The position numbers and the translations under genes are program-made. This document shows positions 26,225 to 35,065 of a DNA stretch of 64,000 bases, in pieces (position 1 is the stretch's first letter; every line of letters begins with the position of its first letter). Origin of the DNA: Streptomyces sp. NBC_01235. GTDB taxonomy: Bacteria; Actinomycetota; Actinomycetes; Streptomycetales; Streptomycetaceae. Location of the stretch: positions 4,030,001 through 4,094,000 of the forward strand of contig NZ_CP108513.1 in assembly GCF_035989285.1 (NCBI RefSeq). Direction: 5' to 3'. The notes below the pieces were generated by a model. That model saw nothing but the letters and a program-made list of their open reading frames with translations, was not told where the DNA came from and ran no database searches.

Positions 26225-28027
26225 TCACCCGGACGAGGAAGGCTTGTAGTCCTCGCCCAGGACGACCGCCACGTCCGCGTTCCCCGAGACCGTGCCCTTC
26301 TTCACAGCGCCGTCGTCCAGGCCCAGGGTCTTGGCGACCTCGGTGGCGTTCTCCTTGTCGGCGGCGTCCGCGTAGAGCACCTGGGAGGTGGCCTTCGTGC
26401 TCGACGGGGCGCCGGCGTCCAGGAAGGTGAAGCCGCCGTTGAGGAGCACTACGCGCGCGTCCTCGGTGTTGGCCTTGGTGCCGCTGGCGTTCTGGACGGA
26501 GACGCTGACGGCAGCGTCCTTGTCGGGGCTCTTCGCGGTGCCGCCGAGGACGTTCTTGACGACGTTCGCGCTGGCCTCGGCGCTGAGTGTGCCGTCGGTC
26601 TGGACGGGCAGCAGGGCGGTCTTGTAGTCGCCGCCCTTGGCGAGGTCGGCGAGCTTGGCGAGGAAGGCGCCGAGATCCTTGTCGGTCAGCGAGGGGTCGA
26701 GGATCTGCGCCAGGGTCTGGACGGTGACGGTGGCGCCCTGCGCGTCGGAGGACACCTTGCGCAGCACTCCCTGCATGACCTGGCCGAACCGCTCCAGCTG
26801 GGCGTTCTGGGCCTCGCCCGTGGCACGGTAGGTGGCGTAGGCGACGGCCATCTTGCCGCTGAGGGTCTGGTCCTCCCCCTTGTTGACGAGCGGAGCCTCG
26901 CCCTTCTTGGCGGCGGGGGCGGGCACGGCCGTGTCGGTGTCGACCTCGATGTTGCCGACGAGGTCGACGAGGTTCTGCAGGTAGGGGGTGTCGAGGCGCC
27001 AGGTGCCCTGGATCTGGGTACCGAGGACGGTGTCCAGGGCGTCGCGCGTGCCGGCCGAGCCGTCGTCGTCGACGGACTTGGCAAGAGTCGTCGTGCTGCC
27101 GTCCTCGTCCGTGAGGACGAGGGAGTTGGGCAGCAGGACCGTGGTGGCCTGCTTGGTGGTGGCGTTGTCGACGAGCAGCGCCGTGGAGGTGCCGCCCCCG
27201 GCGGTGTTGTGCAGGTGGACGACGACCACGTCACGCTTCTGGGCGGCGGTGGCGGTCGTGGTACCGGTGTCGGAGTCCGAGGACGACGACAGGGCGGGCA
27301 GTTTCCCGGCGTACCAGAGGTAGCCCACTCCGCCGACCGCGAACACCGCCAGGACCACGACGAGGGCGACCAGGCGGCCGCGGGCGCGGCGCTTGGCCTC
27401 CTCGCGGCGCTCGGTGCGGTTCTCGGTGAAGTTCAGCCAGTCGATGACGTCCTCGGAGTCGCCGTCAGGCTCTTCCACGAACGCGAACTGCCCGGTGTGG
27501 TACTGCCGTTGGGCCGCCCCGCGGTTTCCGGACGCACCGCGCCCGTCGGCCGCCGCATCGTCGGACTCGGCGTCGGCCTCGAACTCGTTCTCGACCGGAC
27601 GGGCCTGCTGCGGGATGTAAGCGGTCTGCTCGGCGACACGCGGATGCTCGACCCGGGGCTGCTGTCCGCTGGTGGCGGTCTGCCCGTAGGGGTCGTACGG
27701 GGACTGGGTCGCGGTTCCATAGGGGTCGTAGCCGACAGGGGCCTGCCGACCGGTGTCGTAGGCGGGCGGCTGCTGACCGGTGTCGTACGCGTCGTAGGCG
27801 GGCGGCTGCTGCCCGCCCGTGGCGTACGGGTCATAGCCATAGCCCTGCCGGCCCTGCCCCTGCCCCTGGTTCGGTTGCGTCGGCAGGTCCTGCTGCCCGT
27901 ACGGGTCGTAGGCCTGCCGCGGCACCTGCTGGGACGGGACCTGCCGGTAGACGGGCTGCCCGTACTCGTCGTAGCCGACGAGTTCGTACTGGTCGCCCCC
28001 GTACCCCGCGTCGTATCGGTCGTTCAC
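26225..28027 (-). CDS. LCP/LytR_C cell-wall glycopolymer protein, PdtA-like
   Basis: 600-aa bitopic membrane protein. Residues 1-145 are Tyr/Gln/Pro/Gly-rich with repeated YDPYG and QQPPAYD units; one membrane helix lies at about 218-239. An extracellular LytR-CpsA-Psr-like domain (about 260-460) is diverged: it has TVLLPNSLVLTDEDG and SGKMAVAYATYRATGEAQNA. A C-terminal LytR_C domain (about 500-595, VSVQNASGTKANTEDARVVL) follows. LCP proteins attach teichoic-acid-like polymers to peptidoglycan. From memory, S. coelicolor SCO2578 at this position is PdtA, needed for polydiglycosylphosphate attachment. The GTG at 28027 follows AGGGG. It may act on polymers made by the cluster at 36-46 kb. Confidence 0.82.
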   Translation of the reverse strand: MNDRYDAGYGGDQYELVGYDEYGQPVYRQVPSQQVPRQAYDPYGQQDLPTQPNQGQGQGRQGYGYDPYATGGQQPPAYDAYDTGQQPPAYDTGRQAPVGYDPYGTATQSPYDPYGQTATSGQQPRVEHPRVAEQTAYIPQQARPVENEFEADAESDDAAADGRGASGNRGAAQRQYHTGQFAFVEEPDGDSEDVIDWLNFTENRTERREEAKRRARGRLVALVVVLAVFAVGGVGYLWYAGKLPALSSSSDSDTGTTTATAAQKRDVVVVHLHNTAGGGTSTALLVDNATTKQATTVLLPNSLVLTDEDGSTTTLAKSVDDDGSAGTRDALDTVLGTQIQGTWRLDTPYLQNLVDLVGNIEVDTDTAVPAPAAKKGEAPLVNKGEDQTLSGKMAVAYATYRATGEAQNAQLERFGQVMQGVLRKVSSDAQGATVTVQTLAQILDPSLTDKDLGAFLAKLADLAKGGDYKTALLPVQTDGTLSAEASANVVKNVLGGTAKSPDKDAAVSVSVQNASGTKANTEDARVVLLNGGFTFLDAGAPSSTKATSQVLYADAADKENATEVAKTLGLDDGAVKKGTVSGNADVAVVLGEDYKPSSSG

Positions 28028-28043
28028 CGGTGCCCCTCTCGGC

Positions 28044-28655
28044 TCACTCGCCGCGGTACAGCTCGCGCTTGTCGATGTAGCGCACGACTCCGTCGGGCAC
28101 CAGATACCAGACGGGGTCACCCTTGGCGACTCTCGCACGGCAGTCCGTGGAGGAGATGGCGAGCGCGGGGACCTCGACGAGCGAGACACCGCCCTCGGGA
28201 AGGCCCTGATCGGACAGGACATGGCCCGGCCGGGTGACCCCGATGAAGTGCGCGAGGGAGAACAGCTCCTCGCTGTCACGCCACGTCAGGATCTGGCCGA
28301 GGGCATCGGCACCGGTGATGAAGAAGAGGTCGGTGTCGGGGTTGAGGGCCCGCAGGTCGCGCAGGGTGTCCGCGGTGTAGGTGGGACCGCCGCGGTCGAT
28401 GTCGATGCGGCTGACCGAGAACTGCGGGTTCTCGGCGGTCGCGATGACCGTCATCAGGTAGCGGTCCTCGGCCGGGGAGACACTGCGGTGGGTCTTCTGC
28501 CACGGCTGACCGGTCGGGACGAACACGACCTCGTCCAGGTGGAACTGCGCGGCGACCTCACTGGCCGCCACGAGGTGTCCGTGGTGGATCGGATCGAACG
28601 TCCCGCCCATGACACCGAGGCGGCGCTTGCCGGGCTTCGACGGGCCGGTAGGCAT
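28044..28655 (-). CDS. nadD: Nicotinate-nucleotide adenylyltransferase
   Basis: Transfers AMP from ATP to nicotinate mononucleotide, a step in NAD synthesis. The nucleotidyltransferase motif is [15 protein letters not shown], the central [10 protein letters not shown] loop binds substrate, and the C-terminal [10 protein letters not shown] corresponds to the ISSTxIR motif, here with Cys in place of the usual Ile. 203 aa from ATG 28655, which follows GGGAGAG; ATG 28670 is an alternative without a good ribosome binding site. It is 16 bases upstream of the LCP gene and likely co-transcribed with LCP, rsfS and the phosphatase. Confidence 0.95.
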   Translation of the reverse strand: MPTGPSKPGKRRLGVMGGTFDPIHHGHLVAASEVAAQFHLDEVVFVPTGQPWQKTHRSVSPAEDRYLMTVIATAENPQFSVSRIDIDRGGPTYTADTLRDLRALNPDTDLFFITGADALGQILTWRDSEELFSLAHFIGVTRPGHVLSDQGLPEGGVSLVEVPALAISSTDCRARVAKGDPVWYLVPDGVVRYIDKRELYRGE

Positions 28656-28767
28656 GTCCTGCTCTCCCATGCGTGCAGACCCTACCGGCCCGGCCCCGGA
28701 GCCCCGGCCGGAGGATGCCCGGAGCGCCCCGGTATGCCGGACTGCCCGTCGGTGAACACGTGGTGTC

Positions 28768-28932
28768 TCAGCGGTCGCGGTTGAAGCGGGTGGTGATCCA
28801 GAGCAGAAGCAGCAGGATGAGGAAAGCGCTGCCGCCGGTGACGTACGGGCTGAGGCTCTCGTGGTTGCCACCATGCTCCTCGCCCTCGGCGGCGAGGGTG
28901 ACCAGCTGGGCAGCGGTGCTGTGAAGGCTCAT
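28768..28932 (-). CDS. Small single-pass membrane protein (54 aa)
   Basis: Product begins [20 protein letters not shown], followed by a short His/Gly/Asn linker and a hydrophobic helix [18 protein letters not shown], and ends NRDR. Coding support is the single helix with positively charged C-terminus and consistent codon bias. It lies just upstream of nadD, as a small membrane gene does in other Streptomyces. Function unknown. Confidence 0.65.
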   Translation of the reverse strand: MSLHSTAAQLVTLAAEGEEHGGNHESLSPYVTGGSAFLILLLLLWITTRFNRDR

Positions 28933-28957
28933 CTTCGGCAGGACCTATCCGATGAGG

Positions 28958-28990
28958 TCCCCCCGCTCGAGCGAAGTCGAGAGTGGGGGA
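28958..28990. repeat. Stem-loop repeat of a type common between Streptomyces genes
   Basis: C-rich arm followed by GCTCGAGCGAAGTCGAG and AGTGGGGGA forms a hairpin with CTCGA/TCGAG at its core and C6/G5 arms. From memory, CTCGAGCGAAG(C/T)CGAGAGTGGGGG occurs in many Streptomyces spacers, so this is probably a dispersed element. Confidence 0.5.
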
Positions 28991-29076
28991 GGGCGGGATA
29001 AAGACGTCGGCCCATCGTAAGCGGGCGGCTCGGCGGCGATCACGTCGACTCCGCCATCGGGAACCTTCCCGACGGC

Positions 29077-29238
29077 TCAGTCGTCCTTCCGCTTGTAGCC
29101 CCGCAGCAGGAACCACGCGGTGAGCACACAGCCCAGGATCATCACGACCAGTACGACGCGGAGCAGATTCCCCGCCCCCTGCTGCTGGGCGGCGCCGGCG
29201 GCTTCGGTCAGCCAGGCGGCTGCGGGGTGGTGCTCCAT
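29077..29238 (-). CDS. Small single-pass membrane protein (53 aa)
   Basis: Product begins MEHHPAAAWLTEAAGAAQQQ, has one hydrophobic helix (LLRVVLVVMILGCVLTAWFL) and ends in a charged RGYKRKDD tail. The ATG at 29238 follows GGAG nine bases upstream. It resembles the neighbouring 54-aa protein in plan (short polar N-terminus, one helix, basic tail) but not in sequence. Divergent from the M48 gene. Function unknown. Confidence 0.68.
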   Translation of the reverse strand: MEHHPAAAWLTEAAGAAQQQGAGNLLRVVLVVMILGCVLTAWFLLRGYKRKDD

Positions 29239-29376
29239 GGCGGGGGACTCCTTCGGTGTAGTGCCCGTCCAAGGTAACGCCGCCTAGGCTGGGCTCTGCT
29301 TCGGGGGCGCAAAGGGCCGCACAAGGGTCCGCAAAGGGTCAGGTAGAGGGCCACACAGACGCACATGGGGGAAGAC

Positions 29377-30501
29377 ATGTCCGACGACGGCCACGAGAAC
29401 GACGGCACGGGCCACGAGAACGTGCCGAGCAGGCAGCGCAGGCGCTTCCCCGGAATCTCCTCGCGTGCGTACGAGCACCCGGCCGACCGCTCCGCCCTGG
29501 TGGCGCTGCGCAAGCTGAGCGGCTTCGACACGGTTTTCAAGGCGCTCAGCGGGCTGCTGCCCGAGCGAAGCCTCAGGCTGCTGTTCCTGTCCGACTCGGT
29601 GCGGGTCTCCGACCAGCAGTTCACGCACCTCAACGACATGCTGCGGGACGCCTGTTACATCCTGGACCTGGAGAAGGTCCCGCCGATGTACGTCAACCAG
29701 GACCCTCAGCCCAACGCGATGTGCATCGGTCTGGACGAGCCGATCATCGTGGTCACCACCGGGCTCGTCGAACTGCTCGACGAGGAGGAGATGCGGGCGG
29801 TCATCGGTCACGAGGTGGGCCACGCCCTGTCCGGGCACGCCGTGTACCGCACGATCCTGCTGTTCCTGACCAACCTGGCGATCCGGGTCGCCTGGATCCC
29901 GCTGGGCAACCTCGCGATCATGGCGATCGTGACCGCGCTGCGCGAGTGGTTCCGCAAGTCGGAGCTGTCCGCCGACCGCGCGGGTCTCCTCGTCGGCCAG
30001 GACCTGAAGGCCTCGATGCGCGGGCTGATGAAGATCGCCGGCGGCAACCATCTGCACGAGATGAACGTGGACGCCTTCCTCCAGCAGGCCGAGGAGTACG
30101 AGGCCGGCGGCGACCTGCGCGACTCCGTGCTGAAGATCCTCAACGTGCTGCCCCGCACGCACCCCTTCACCACCGTGCGCGCGGCCGAGCTGAAGAAGTG
30201 GGCCGAGTCCCGCGACTATCAGCGGATCATGGACGGCCACTACCCGCGGCGCAGCGAGGACAAGGACACCTCGGTCACGGACTCCTTCCGCGAGTCCGCC
30301 TCCCACTATGCGACCAGCGTGAAGAGTTCCAAGGACCCGCTGATGAAGCTGGTCAGCGACATCGCGGGCGGGGCGGGCGACCTGGGCGGCCGGGTGCGGC
30401 GCGGCTTCGGCGGCTTCACGGGTCCGGCTCCGGCGGACGGCCAGCCCCCACGAAACGGCTCGGACGGCCCGACGGACCCCCCTCCCCACGACGAGAACTG
30501 A
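29377..30501 (+). CDS. M48 family zinc metallopeptidase (HtpX/Ste24-like)
   Basis: 374-aa protein with the zinc-binding HExxH motif as VIGHEVGHALSGH near residue 155 and the third ligand region as ELSADRAGLL. A hydrophobic segment (ILLFLTNLAIRVAWIPLGNL) lies between them, suggesting membrane association. The N-terminus is polar and the C-terminus (about 330-374) is Gly/Pro-rich. M48 proteases degrade membrane or misfolded proteins. The ATG at 29377 follows GGGGGAA; the ATG at 29365 has no ribosome binding site. It is monocistronic. Confidence 0.9.
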   Translation: MSDDGHENDGTGHENVPSRQRRRFPGISSRAYEHPADRSALVALRKLSGFDTVFKALSGLLPERSLRLLFLSDSVRVSDQQFTHLNDMLRDACYILDLEKVPPMYVNQDPQPNAMCIGLDEPIIVVTTGLVELLDEEEMRAVIGHEVGHALSGHAVYRTILLFLTNLAIRVAWIPLGNLAIMAIVTALREWFRKSELSADRAGLLVGQDLKASMRGLMKIAGGNHLHEMNVDAFLQQAEEYEAGGDLRDSVLKILNVLPRTHPFTTVRAAELKKWAESRDYQRIMDGHYPRRSEDKDTSVTDSFRESASHYATSVKSSKDPLMKLVSDIAGGAGDLGGRVRRGFGGFTGPAPADGQPPRNGSDGPTDPPPHDEN

Positions 30502-30966
30502 CGGCTCCTCCGGCGCCCCCACCGCGATCGCCGGCCCCGGCCGCCGCCCGGCCCCGGTCCTGTCCCGCCTGACCCCGGTCCTGTCCCGACCGGCCCCGAC
30601 CCACGTCCCGGCCGGGCGCGGAGGCCCGCCCCGTTAGGGCCACCAGCAGGCCACCCGGGCCAGGCCTGCCGCCCACCGCCCCGGTGCCCGGGCCCGGCCC
30701 CTTGCCTCGGCCGCACGAACACCACTGAGCCCACACCCGGCGCGCCTGCCACTTCCCGCAGCTCAGCCGCGGGCCCGGGGCCCGGCCCCGTCATCCGTGC
30801 CAGGGTCCGGGACCGGGGCCCTGCCACAGCCGGCCGAAGGCGACTGCGCCCACACCCGGCCCCCGCACTCGGCCCCACACCCGGCCCCCACACCCACGCC
30901 GGTGCCGGGTTTCCAGCGTCGCCCGGGGCTTGTGCCGCCACCCGGAGTGCTCAGTGCACCCGCGCC
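30502..30966. other. Non-coding, C-rich spacer of 465 bp
   Basis: Highly strand-biased C-rich sequence with degenerate repeats such as CCCCGGTCCTGTCCCG (twice near 30550-30590) and CACCCGGCCCC-type units near 30851-30895. Several open frames cross it on both strands, but none has a ribosome binding site or recognisable domain. I see no gene. Confidence 0.55.
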
Positions 30967-32037
30967 TCACACCCTCGGCTGGGCGCTCGTCGCCAGGGCT
31001 CCGCACAGGGACGTCGCGCCGCCCGTTGCGTAGGGGTCCGTGCCGGCCGGGCCGCCCGCTTTCGCGGTCTGGCCGGCCAGCAGGGGGCGCAGGTGGTTCG
31101 TGGAGTCCTCGGCGCAGGACAGCGGGCCGGCCTGGACGTAGGACACGATCAGCTGGACCTGGTGGGTGCGCAGGTCGTCGCGGTCGAAGCGGAAGTGCAG
31201 CTCGCGGCGGACGGTGAAGAGGGAGGCCGGGGTCGTGGCGGCGGCGCCGGTGGGCCGTAGCGCGTACACGAAGGTGTGGTCGGCGGTGACCTCGAGGGTC
31301 GAGGAGTCGGTCTCGGCGGCCTGCAGCGTGCCCTGGACGCGGATGCTGTTGTCGGCCAGCTGGGCCTGGGCGGGATCGAAGCGGACCAGCCAGCCGGTCG
31401 GCGCGTGCCTGCCGTCGGCGGTCGGGTGGCTGAAGCTCTCGTCGAATTGGTCGAGCTGGTCGGCGTCGACCAGGGCGCGCACGGGCCGCACCTGCTGCCC
31501 GGTGAGCACCTCCGGGTAGAGGGAGGAGTGCACGATGTAGTCCTTGGCCGTGGTCAGGGCGGTGACGACCTGGCTGTCGGAGAAGTGCGTGGTGCGCCGC
31601 GAGGCGGGCAGCGGAATGCCGTCGGCGCCGATGCGGAACTGCGCGGCGGGACTGCGCGCGAACAGGGACTCGGGGTCGGCCGCCCCGGGCACGACGCCCT
31701 GCGGGGAGAGCGGGATGACGGTCATCCGCAGGGGCTCGACGGGCCCGCGCGCCGTCGGGCTCCGGTAGGGGTTGCGTACGCCCATGTAGACGGCGGTGCC
31801 GAAGGCGATGGCGATCAGCAGGACCAGCATCAGCGCCTGCCGGGACAGGCCCCGCCGCAGGGGCGGGCGGCGGCGGACGGCGGGCGCGTGGTCGGCCATG
31901 CGCTCCTGTGCGGAGTACTCCTGGAGGCGGGCAGCGCGGACGAACGATTCGTCGAAGACGACGGATCGGTACTCGTCCTCTCCACCTCCGGGAGTGCCCT
32001 CGGGTGTCCCCTCCGGTGGGTCTCCAGGCCCGGCCAT
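30967..32037 (-). CDS. Membrane protein with conserved N-terminal SVVFDE motif
   Basis: 356-aa protein. The cytoplasmic N-terminus carries YRSVVFDESFVRAARLQE (about residues 23-40), followed by a basic stretch and a membrane helix (about 69-86, LMLVLLIAIAFGTAVYMG). The large extracellular part is a conserved domain with paired Cys near the C-terminus (SCAEDS, SLCGAL). The neighbour at 32161-32715 shares the N-terminal motif. The ATG at 32037 lies six bases after TACTCT, with TTTACC 16 bases further upstream, so the mRNA may be leaderless. From memory it corresponds to SCO2583. No enzyme family recognised. Confidence 0.75.
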   Translation of the reverse strand: MAGPGDPPEGTPEGTPGGGEDEYRSVVFDESFVRAARLQEYSAQERMADHAPAVRRRPPLRRGLSRQALMLVLLIAIAFGTAVYMGVRNPYRSPTARGPVEPLRMTVIPLSPQGVVPGAADPESLFARSPAAQFRIGADGIPLPASRRTTHFSDSQVVTALTTAKDYIVHSSLYPEVLTGQQVRPVRALVDADQLDQFDESFSHPTADGRHAPTGWLVRFDPAQAQLADNSIRVQGTLQAAETDSSTLEVTADHTFVYALRPTGAAATTPASLFTVRRELHFRFDRDDLRTHQVQLIVSYVQAGPLSCAEDSTNHLRPLLAGQTAKAGGPAGTDPYATGGATSLCGALATSAQPRV

Positions 32038-32160
32038 ACTTTCAGAGTAGGTCGCGGGGACCTCAGGTAAACGCCCTGCTGTACGCCAAGTTCTGACAGG
32101 TTCTCACCAGCTTCGGTCCCGTACACAATGCCGTCGCACGGCCCTGCGTCGCACATACGT

Positions 32161-32715
32161 TCAGGGCGTGCGCGGTACCGCTGAGACGGGTGGCTGGGAG
32201 TAGTCGGCGGACGCCGACGGAGGTGGCACGCTCCCCTGCTCCAGACCGGTCGTCGCGGGCGGCGGCACCTGGTCGCGGCTGCCCGAGGACGCGCCCCGGT
32301 AGACCGCCGCGAAGGCCAGCGCGACCATGCCGACACCCATGACCACGGCGAGCATCCAGGCCACGGGACGATGCCAGCGGACCTGCCTGCCGTAGGTCCC
32401 GGGGGCGCCGTAGCGGCCTTCGAGGAGGTCGGCGCCGTCCAGGTCGTCGAGGTCCGGATCATGGCCGAAATCGCCGGGTCCGTCGGAGCCGTAGGCGTCG
32501 TCGTAGCGGTCGCCGCGGGCGCGGGCCCTGCGGGCCTCGGCCTCGGAGGCCTCGGCTCTCGCCTCCGCGGCGGCCAGGAGGCGCTCGACGGCGGTCGGCT
32601 CGTGCACCACGGCCGCCTGTACGAAGGCCTCGTCGAAGACCACGGAGGCGAACTCTTCGTCCGATACCCCGCGGTCGTGGTCGTCGTCGGGCTCCCAGCC
32701 GTCAGGGAACGGCAT
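32161..32715 (-). CDS. Membrane protein with N-terminal SVVFDE motif, paralogous motif to neighbour
   Basis: About 184 aa from ATG 32715; TTG 32763 and GTG 32736 are alternative starts in the same frame. The N-terminus has EEFASVVFDEAFVQAAVVHE, closely matching YRSVVFDESFVRAARLQE in the neighbour at 30967-32037. A charged helical stretch (EARAEASEAEARRARARGD), an Asp/Gly-rich linker, one membrane helix (about 137-155, AWMLAVVMGVGMVALAFAA) and a short Pro/Ser-rich extracellular tail follow. No known domain. The shared motif suggests that both proteins bind one cytoplasmic partner. Confidence 0.7.
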   Translation of the reverse strand: MPFPDGWEPDDDHDRGVSDEEFASVVFDEAFVQAAVVHEPTAVERLLAAAEARAEASEAEARRARARGDRYDDAYGSDGPGDFGHDPDLDDLDGADLLEGRYGAPGTYGRQVRWHRPVAWMLAVVMGVGMVALAFAAVYRGASSGSRDQVPPPATTGLEQGSVPPPSASADYSQPPVSAVPRTP

Positions 32716-32875
32716 GCCCCCCACGTCCTCCGGCACGAATCCAGAGTAGACCTGGGGGGTCAATTTGGGCAGACGGTATGGAAATTCATCCGCCGGATGA
32801 GACGCCTGTCACGACAGCGGTCGACACACGCGCACGGCCGACCGAGCAGTCGATCAGTCGATCAGCGATGAAGGA

Positions 32876-34162
32876 TCAGCGCCGTACGTGGCCGTCGCCC
32901 GTGACGATGTACTTGGTGCTGGTCAGCTCCGGCAGGCCCATCGGGCCCCGGGCGTGCAGCTTCTGGGTGGAGATGCCGATCTCCGCGCCGAAGCCGAACT
33001 GGCCGCCGTCCGTGAAGCGGGTGGAGGCGTTCACGGCCACCGTGGTGGAGTCGACCAACTGGGTGAAGCGGCGGGCGGCCTGCTGCGAGGTGGTGACGAT
33101 CGCCTCGGTGTGACCGGAGGTCCACAGCCGGATGTGCTCGACGGCCTTGTCCAGCGAGTCGACGACGGCGGCGGCGATGTCGTAGGAGAGGTACTCGGTC
33201 TCCCAGTCCTCGGGCGTGGCCTCGACCACGGTCGCCTTGGAATCCTTGGCGTAGGCGAGCACGCGCTCGTCGGCGTGCACGGTCACGCCCGCCTCCGCGA
33301 GGGCGTCGAGGGCGCGGGGCAGGAACTCGGGGGCGATGTCCTGGTGGACCAGGAGGGTCTCGGCGGCGTTGCAGACACTCGGCCGCTGCGCCTTGGAGTT
33401 GATCAGGATGTCGATCGCCATGTCGAGGTCGGCGTGGGCATCGACGTACACATGGCAGTTGCCGGTGCCGGTCTCGATGACCGGGACGGTGGACTCCGTG
33501 ACGACGGTCCGGATGAGCGAGGCGCCACCGCGCGGGATGAGGACGTCGACCAGTCCGCGGGAGCGCATCAGCTCGCGCACGCTGTCGCGGCCCTCGCCGG
33601 GCACCAGCTGTACGGCGTCGGCGGGCAGCCCCGCGCCGCCGACGGCGTCGCGGATCACCCGGACGAGGGCGGTGTTCGACTCGTAGGCGGAGGACGAGCC
33701 GCGCAGCAGGACCGCGTTGCCGGACTTCAGGCAGAGGGCGGCCGCGTCCACGGTGACGTTCGGGCGGGCCTCGTAGATGATGCCGACGACGCCGAGCGGG
33801 ACGCGGACCTGGCGCAGGTCGATGCCGTTGGGCAGGGTGGAACCGCGGACGACCTCGCCGACCGGGTCGGGCAGCGCGACGACGTCCCGGACGTCGGAGG
33901 CGATGGCCCGCACCCGCTCCGGGGTGAGGGTCAGCCGGTCGACGATCCCCTCGCTGGTACCGGCCTCGCGGGCCTTGGCGATGTCCTTGGCGTTGGCCTC
34001 GACGATCTCACTCGTGCGGACCTCCAGCGCGTCCGCGATGGCGAGGAGCGCGTCGTCCTTGGCGGCCCGGGGCAGCGGCGCGAGGTCGGCGGCGGCCGCC
34101 TTGGCGCGGTAGGCGGCGCGGGTGACCGGGGACATGGAGTCGTACGGCGAAAGCGTGGTCAT
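32876..34162 (-). CDS. proA: Gamma-glutamyl phosphate reductase
   Basis: NADPH-dependent second enzyme of proline synthesis, reducing glutamyl 5-phosphate to the semialdehyde. The 428-aa product begins [20 protein letters not shown] and shows the ProA signatures [16 protein letters not shown], the catalytic Cys in [16 protein letters not shown], and the C-terminal [21 protein letters not shown] longer frame to 34447 is not supported. No clear ribosome binding site precedes ATG 34162. proB lies about 0.9 kb upstream on the same strand with one small gene between. Confidence 0.96.
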   Translation of the reverse strand: MTTLSPYDSMSPVTRAAYRAKAAAADLAPLPRAAKDDALLAIADALEVRTSEIVEANAKDIAKAREAGTSEGIVDRLTLTPERVRAIASDVRDVVALPDPVGEVVRGSTLPNGIDLRQVRVPLGVVGIIYEARPNVTVDAAALCLKSGNAVLLRGSSSAYESNTALVRVIRDAVGGAGLPADAVQLVPGEGRDSVRELMRSRGLVDVLIPRGGASLIRTVVTESTVPVIETGTGNCHVYVDAHADLDMAIDILINSKAQRPSVCNAAETLLVHQDIAPEFLPRALDALAEAGVTVHADERVLAYAKDSKATVVEATPEDWETEYLSYDIAAAVVDSLDKAVEHIRLWTSGHTEAIVTTSQQAARRFTQLVDSTTVAVNASTRFTDGGQFGFGAEIGISTQKLHARGPMGLPELTSTKYIVTGDGHVRR

Positions 34163-34302
34163 ACGGGAAGGGTAGTGCGCCTCGCGGGCCCGTCCACCCT
34201 TCGTTCCACCCCCCGAGACGCCCCCGAGACACTCCCGAGGCGGACCCGAGATGCCCCTGAGACGGTCCCGAGCCCCGTCCCGCGACACGGTGACGAAAAG
34301 TG

Positions 34303-34908
34303 TCAATAGGGGTGAACCCCGACAGGGGGCGCCAGTGCCGGGCCGTAGCCCTCCGCGATGCGCTGATGGTAGGTCTGGCGGTCGATGACCTCCAGGCCGA
34401 CGATCTCCCAGGGCGGCAACCCTGCGGTCTGGCGGTGCTCGCCCCACAGGCGCAGGGCGACGGCGGCCGCGTCATGCAGGTCGCGGGCCTCCTCCCAGTA
34501 CCGGATCTCGGCGTGGTCGCCCGCGTATCTGCTGGTCAGGAGGAAGGGATGGTCGTGGGCGAGCTGTTCGAGAGCGCGCCGGACCTCGTTCGGCGGTGCC
34601 TCCTCGCCGGAGACGCTCAGGGTGACGTGCCACAGCCGGGCGACCTCCACGGGCTGCTGCCCGCCCTTCGCGTCGGCCGCCTCCTGGGCCCGGTACCGCT
34701 CACCGGCCGCCACGCTGGTCAGGGCACGCTCCTCGCCGGGCGCACGCGACGCCGACGAACCCGCCGCGCGTGACGACGCCGGCCCGGCCGTACGCGACGC
34801 CGACGAGCCCGCCGTCCCCGCTGCCGTACGCGAGGACGCCGACGACGTCGAACCGGTCCCGCCGGTACTCCCACGGGCCGCTGCCACCCCAGGGCGCACT
34901 CGTCTCAC
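34303..34908 (-). CDS. Conserved hypothetical protein with Ser/Ala-rich N-terminus
   Basis: 201-aa protein from GTG 34908, which is preceded by a perfect AAAGGAGG. Residues about 10-65 are low complexity (repeats of [11 protein letters not shown] type), probably disordered. The remainder is a compact alpha/beta domain with [20 protein letters not shown] and [20 protein letters not shown], and ends PPVGVHPY. No membrane segment. It lies between proB and proA, as in other Streptomyces, but no link to proline synthesis can be inferred. Function unknown. Confidence 0.72.
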   Translation of the reverse strand: MRRVRPGVAAARGSTGGTGSTSSASSRTAAGTAGSSASRTAGPASSRAAGSSASRAPGEERALTSVAAGERYRAQEAADAKGGQQPVEVARLWHVTLSVSGEEAPPNEVRRALEQLAHDHPFLLTSRYAGDHAEIRYWEEARDLHDAAAVALRLWGEHRQTAGLPPWEIVGLEVIDRQTYHQRIAEGYGPALAPPVGVHPY

Positions 34909-35065
34909 GACGGCCTCCTTTACGCAGCGCTCGTGCGGAATGTGTCCCGCGGTCGTCCCGCCGGACTCCCGCAGCCTGTCCCTGAGACAAAGTTGAGCAG
35001 GCCGCACGGCTCCGTGGGGCGGTTTCACGGAACGTCCCCCACCGGTACGGACCGTTCGAGCGCGT

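Noticed and set aside
30306..30941. 211-codon minus-strand frame after the M48 protease
   Set aside because: Overlaps the protease gene end and C-rich spacer, low-complexity Gly/Pro/Arg product with no ribosome binding site.
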